Shown one piece after another: positions 62,270 through 64,000 of a stretch of DNA of 64,000 nt (position 1 is its first letter; each line of letters begins with the position of its first letter). The stretch is from Sphingomonas brevis (lineage in GTDB: Bacteria; Pseudomonadota; Alphaproteobacteria; Sphingomonadales; Sphingomonadaceae). Under the pieces are notes generated by a model, which was not told the origin of the DNA, ran no database searches, and saw nothing but the letters and a program-made list of their open reading frames with translations. Position numbers and translations under genes: made by a program. The DNA is taken from assembly GCF_023516505.1 (NCBI RefSeq), contig NZ_JAMGBB010000001.1, positions 1,550,001 through 1,614,000 on the forward strand, written 5' to 3'.

Positions 62270-63240
62270 GCGGCGCGCATCATCACCAGCATGGACACGG
62301 CCATAGTCACGCCCACGTGCACGGGGCAGATCGCGGTTCGCTGACCCAGCGGGCGGCGCTGGCCAGCATTTCGATGGCGCTGTTCCTGGTCGGGCTTAAG
62401 ACATACGCCGCCTGGGACACCGGATCGGTGGCAATGCTCGGCTCCCTGGCCGATACCATGCTCGATTTCGTTGCCAGCCTGATCACGTTCTTCGGAGTGC
62501 GCTGGGCGGCGATGCCAGCCGACGAAGAACATCGCTACGGCCATGGCAAGGCCGAGGCGTTGGCCGCGCTGATTCAGGTCATTTTGATTACCGTTTCGGC
62601 AATGGCGATCATCTGGCGAGCGACCGACCGCTTGATGAGTGGCAAGCCGACCGAAGGTTTGGAGCTGGGCATTGGCGTGTCGGTCATCGCGATGGTCGCG
62701 ACGTTCGGATTGCTCGCCTACCAGCGCTATGTGATTAAAAGGACCGGGTCAGTCGCGATCCTGACCGACCATGTCCATTACCAGACCGATGTGCTGCTAA
62801 ATCTGTCGGTGATCGGCGCACTGGTGCTCGACCAACTGGTCGGCTGGCGGCTGGCCGACCCGCTGTTCGGTTTCGCCATCGCCGGCTGGCTGATGTACGG
62901 CGCCTGGGGAGCGGCGAGCCATTCGGTCGACCAGTTGATGGATCGCGAATGGCCGGAGGAGGAGCGCGAGGCGTTCATCGCCGCCGCGCAACATTATCCC
63001 GAGCTGGCGGGAATTCACGACCTTCGCACTCGGACGTCCGGCGCCCATCGGTTCGTCCAGTTCCACGTCTGGGTGCCGGGCGACTGGACGGTGACCGAGG
63101 CCCATGAGCGGATGGATGCGGTCGAAGAGAAGCTGCAGCAGCGCTTCCCCGGCACCGAGATCATCATCCATCTCGACCCTGAAGGGCATACCGACCGTGA
63201 AGGAATATTGCCCAAGCATTTGACGGAGAGCGCGCGATGA
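62266..63240 (+). CDS. Cation diffusion facilitator (FieF-like)
   Basis: The 324-residue protein begins with a His-rich stretch (GAHHHQHGHGHSHAHVHGAD), a probable metal-sensing or buffering segment. Six membrane helices follow, including the Asp-containing ALGSLADTMLDFVASLITF-like region (AMLGSLADTMLDFVASLITF), and a C-terminal cytoplasmic domain (YPELAGIHDLRTRTSG). It exports Zn, Fe or related divalent metals with proton exchange. Its start overlaps the pdxH stop and its stop overlaps the next ATG. Confidence 0.94.
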   Translation: MSGAHHHQHGHGHSHAHVHGADRGSLTQRAALASISMALFLVGLKTYAAWDTGSVAMLGSLADTMLDFVASLITFFGVRWAAMPADEEHRYGHGKAEALAALIQVILITVSAMAIIWRATDRLMSGKPTEGLELGIGVSVIAMVATFGLLAYQRYVIKRTGSVAILTDHVHYQTDVLLNLSVIGALVLDQLVGWRLADPLFGFAIAGWLMYGAWGAASHSVDQLMDREWPEEEREAFIAAAQHYPELAGIHDLRTRTSGAHRFVQFHVWVPGDWTVTEAHERMDAVEEKLQQRFPGTEIIIHLDPEGHTDREGILPKHLTESAR

Positions 63241-64000
63241 CCACTCCGCTGCCGATTTTCCAGGTTGATGCGTTCGCGGAAAGACCGTTCGCCGGCAATC
63301 CGGCAGCGGTAATGCCGCTAAGCGAATGGCTGCCCGACGACGTGATGCAGGCGATCGGCGCCGAGAATAATCTCGCCGAAACGGCCTTCACCGTGCCAAG
63401 CGAGCGCGACGACGCCGATTATGACCTGCGCTGGTTCACGCCGACCCTCGAAATCGGGATGTGCGGGCACGCAACTCTGGCGGCGGCGCACATCCTGCTT
63501 CATGGCGATCGCATTCGCTTTGCCACGCATTCCGGGATCCTGACCGTCACACGTGATGCCGACGATCCTTCGCTGCTCAAGCTCGACATGCCTTCAGCGC
63601 CGCCCCAACCGGAAAAACTGCCCGAATTGCTCGAAGCGCTGGGGATCGAGGGCGAAACCTTCGTCAGCCGCGCCGGTAACGGCAATGCGGTGGTGTTGGT
63701 GACGGATGAAGCGGCGGTCCGAACCGTTGCGCCCGATTTTCTGGCACTAAGGAAGCTGCCGTACCTAGTGTCGGTGACCGCGCCCGGAGACGAGCAGGAT
63801 GTCGCCAGCCGGGTATTCGCAGCCTATCATGGCATCGACGAAGACCCGGTGACCGGATCTGCCCATACCGCACTGATACCATTTTGGGCGGGGCGTCTCG
63901 GCCGCCATCGCTTCTCCGCGCTGCAGGCGAGCAAACGTACCGGCTTGATCGACTGCGAGCTAAAGGGCGACCGGGTAATCCTCGGCGGCCATGCGGTTAC
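63237..64000 (+). CDS. PhzF-family epimerase/isomerase, partial
   Basis: The gene is cut by the right edge after about 254 residues. It begins MTTPLPIFQVDAFAERPFAG and has the family markers NLAETAFTVP, RWFTPTLEIGMCGHATLAAA and DPVTGSAH. The family isomerises substrates by proton shift (PhzF itself acts in phenazine synthesis), but most members have unknown substrates. The ATG overlaps the CDF stop (ATGA). Confidence 0.9.
   Translation, partial: MTTPLPIFQVDAFAERPFAGNPAAVMPLSEWLPDDVMQAIGAENNLAETAFTVPSERDDADYDLRWFTPTLEIGMCGHATLAAAHILLHGDRIRFATHSGILTVTRDADDPSLLKLDMPSAPPQPEKLPELLEALGIEGETFVSRAGNGNAVVLVTDEAAVRTVAPDFLALRKLPYLVSVTAPGDEQDVASRVFAAYHGIDEDPVTGSAHTALIPFWAGRLGRHRFSALQASKRTGLIDCELKGDRVILGGHAV

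Overview
The window looks like chromosome from a high-GC alphaproteobacterium of the sphingomonad group (Sphingomonadales). The strongest evidence is a gene for serine palmitoyltransferase directly behind its own acyl carrier protein, sitting in a sphingolipid locus that also has candidate genes for ceramide synthase, ceramide reductase and ceramide kinase. A large TonB-dependent receptor, a TonB protein, an Entner-Doudoroff sugar cluster and HWE-type sensor kinases fit the same group. No species can be named from the sequence alone.

Layout. 0-3.3 kb: sugar-catabolism genes on the minus strand (zwf, a ROK sugar kinase, a TonB protein, start of pgl). 3.4-9.5 kb: a signalling cassette with a PP2C phosphatase, a membrane Ser/Thr kinase, a TIR-FHA protein and a TPR-SLOG-class III cyclase protein. 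9.8-12.5 kb: a TonB-dependent receptor with a terminator. 12.5-18.8 kb: a five-gene minus-strand operon (quinone reductase, TauD-type dioxygenase, BKACE/DUF849 enzyme, MFS transporter, YeiH-type permease) facing an AraC regulator across a likely operator. 18.8-22.6 kb: a gene-poor accessory stretch with hsp20, several unknown small genes, an HWE kinase and seven copies of a 30-base palindrome, ending at tRNA-Ser. 22.8-27.7 kb: housekeeping genes (hspQ, rplU, rpmA, obgE) plus a GNAT, a metal hydrolase and TetR.

27.7-40.6 kb: the sphingolipid region. The genes are a candidate cerR, acp, spt, a hybrid kinase, a Tam41-like nucleotidyltransferase, a lipid kinase, a DUF2141 protein, an LptF/LptG pair, a desaturase and a GNAT-fold ceramide synthase candidate. 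The set suggests synthesis, head-group phosphorylation and export of sphingolipids. A Pycsar-effector-like membrane protein and a GrpB protein lie inside this region. 40.6-48.8 kb: xth, an A-type Fe-S carrier, an M23 peptidase, serC-serA behind a possible leader RNA, and purA. 48.8-58.4 kb: transporters, glutathione-linked detoxification, small enzymes and five more copies of the 30-base palindrome, all inverted relative to the first cluster. 58.4-64 kb: acyP, a dnaJ-like/yihY/fabI operon, then pdxH, a CDF metal transporter and a PhzF gene cut by the window edge.

The most interesting elements are the kinase/phosphatase/TIR-FHA/cyclase cassette, whose cyclase has lost the usual purine-selecting residues; the orphan Pycsar-like effector about 19 kb away; the sphingolipid synthesis-and-export locus; and the uncharacterised dioxygenase/BKACE catabolic operon.
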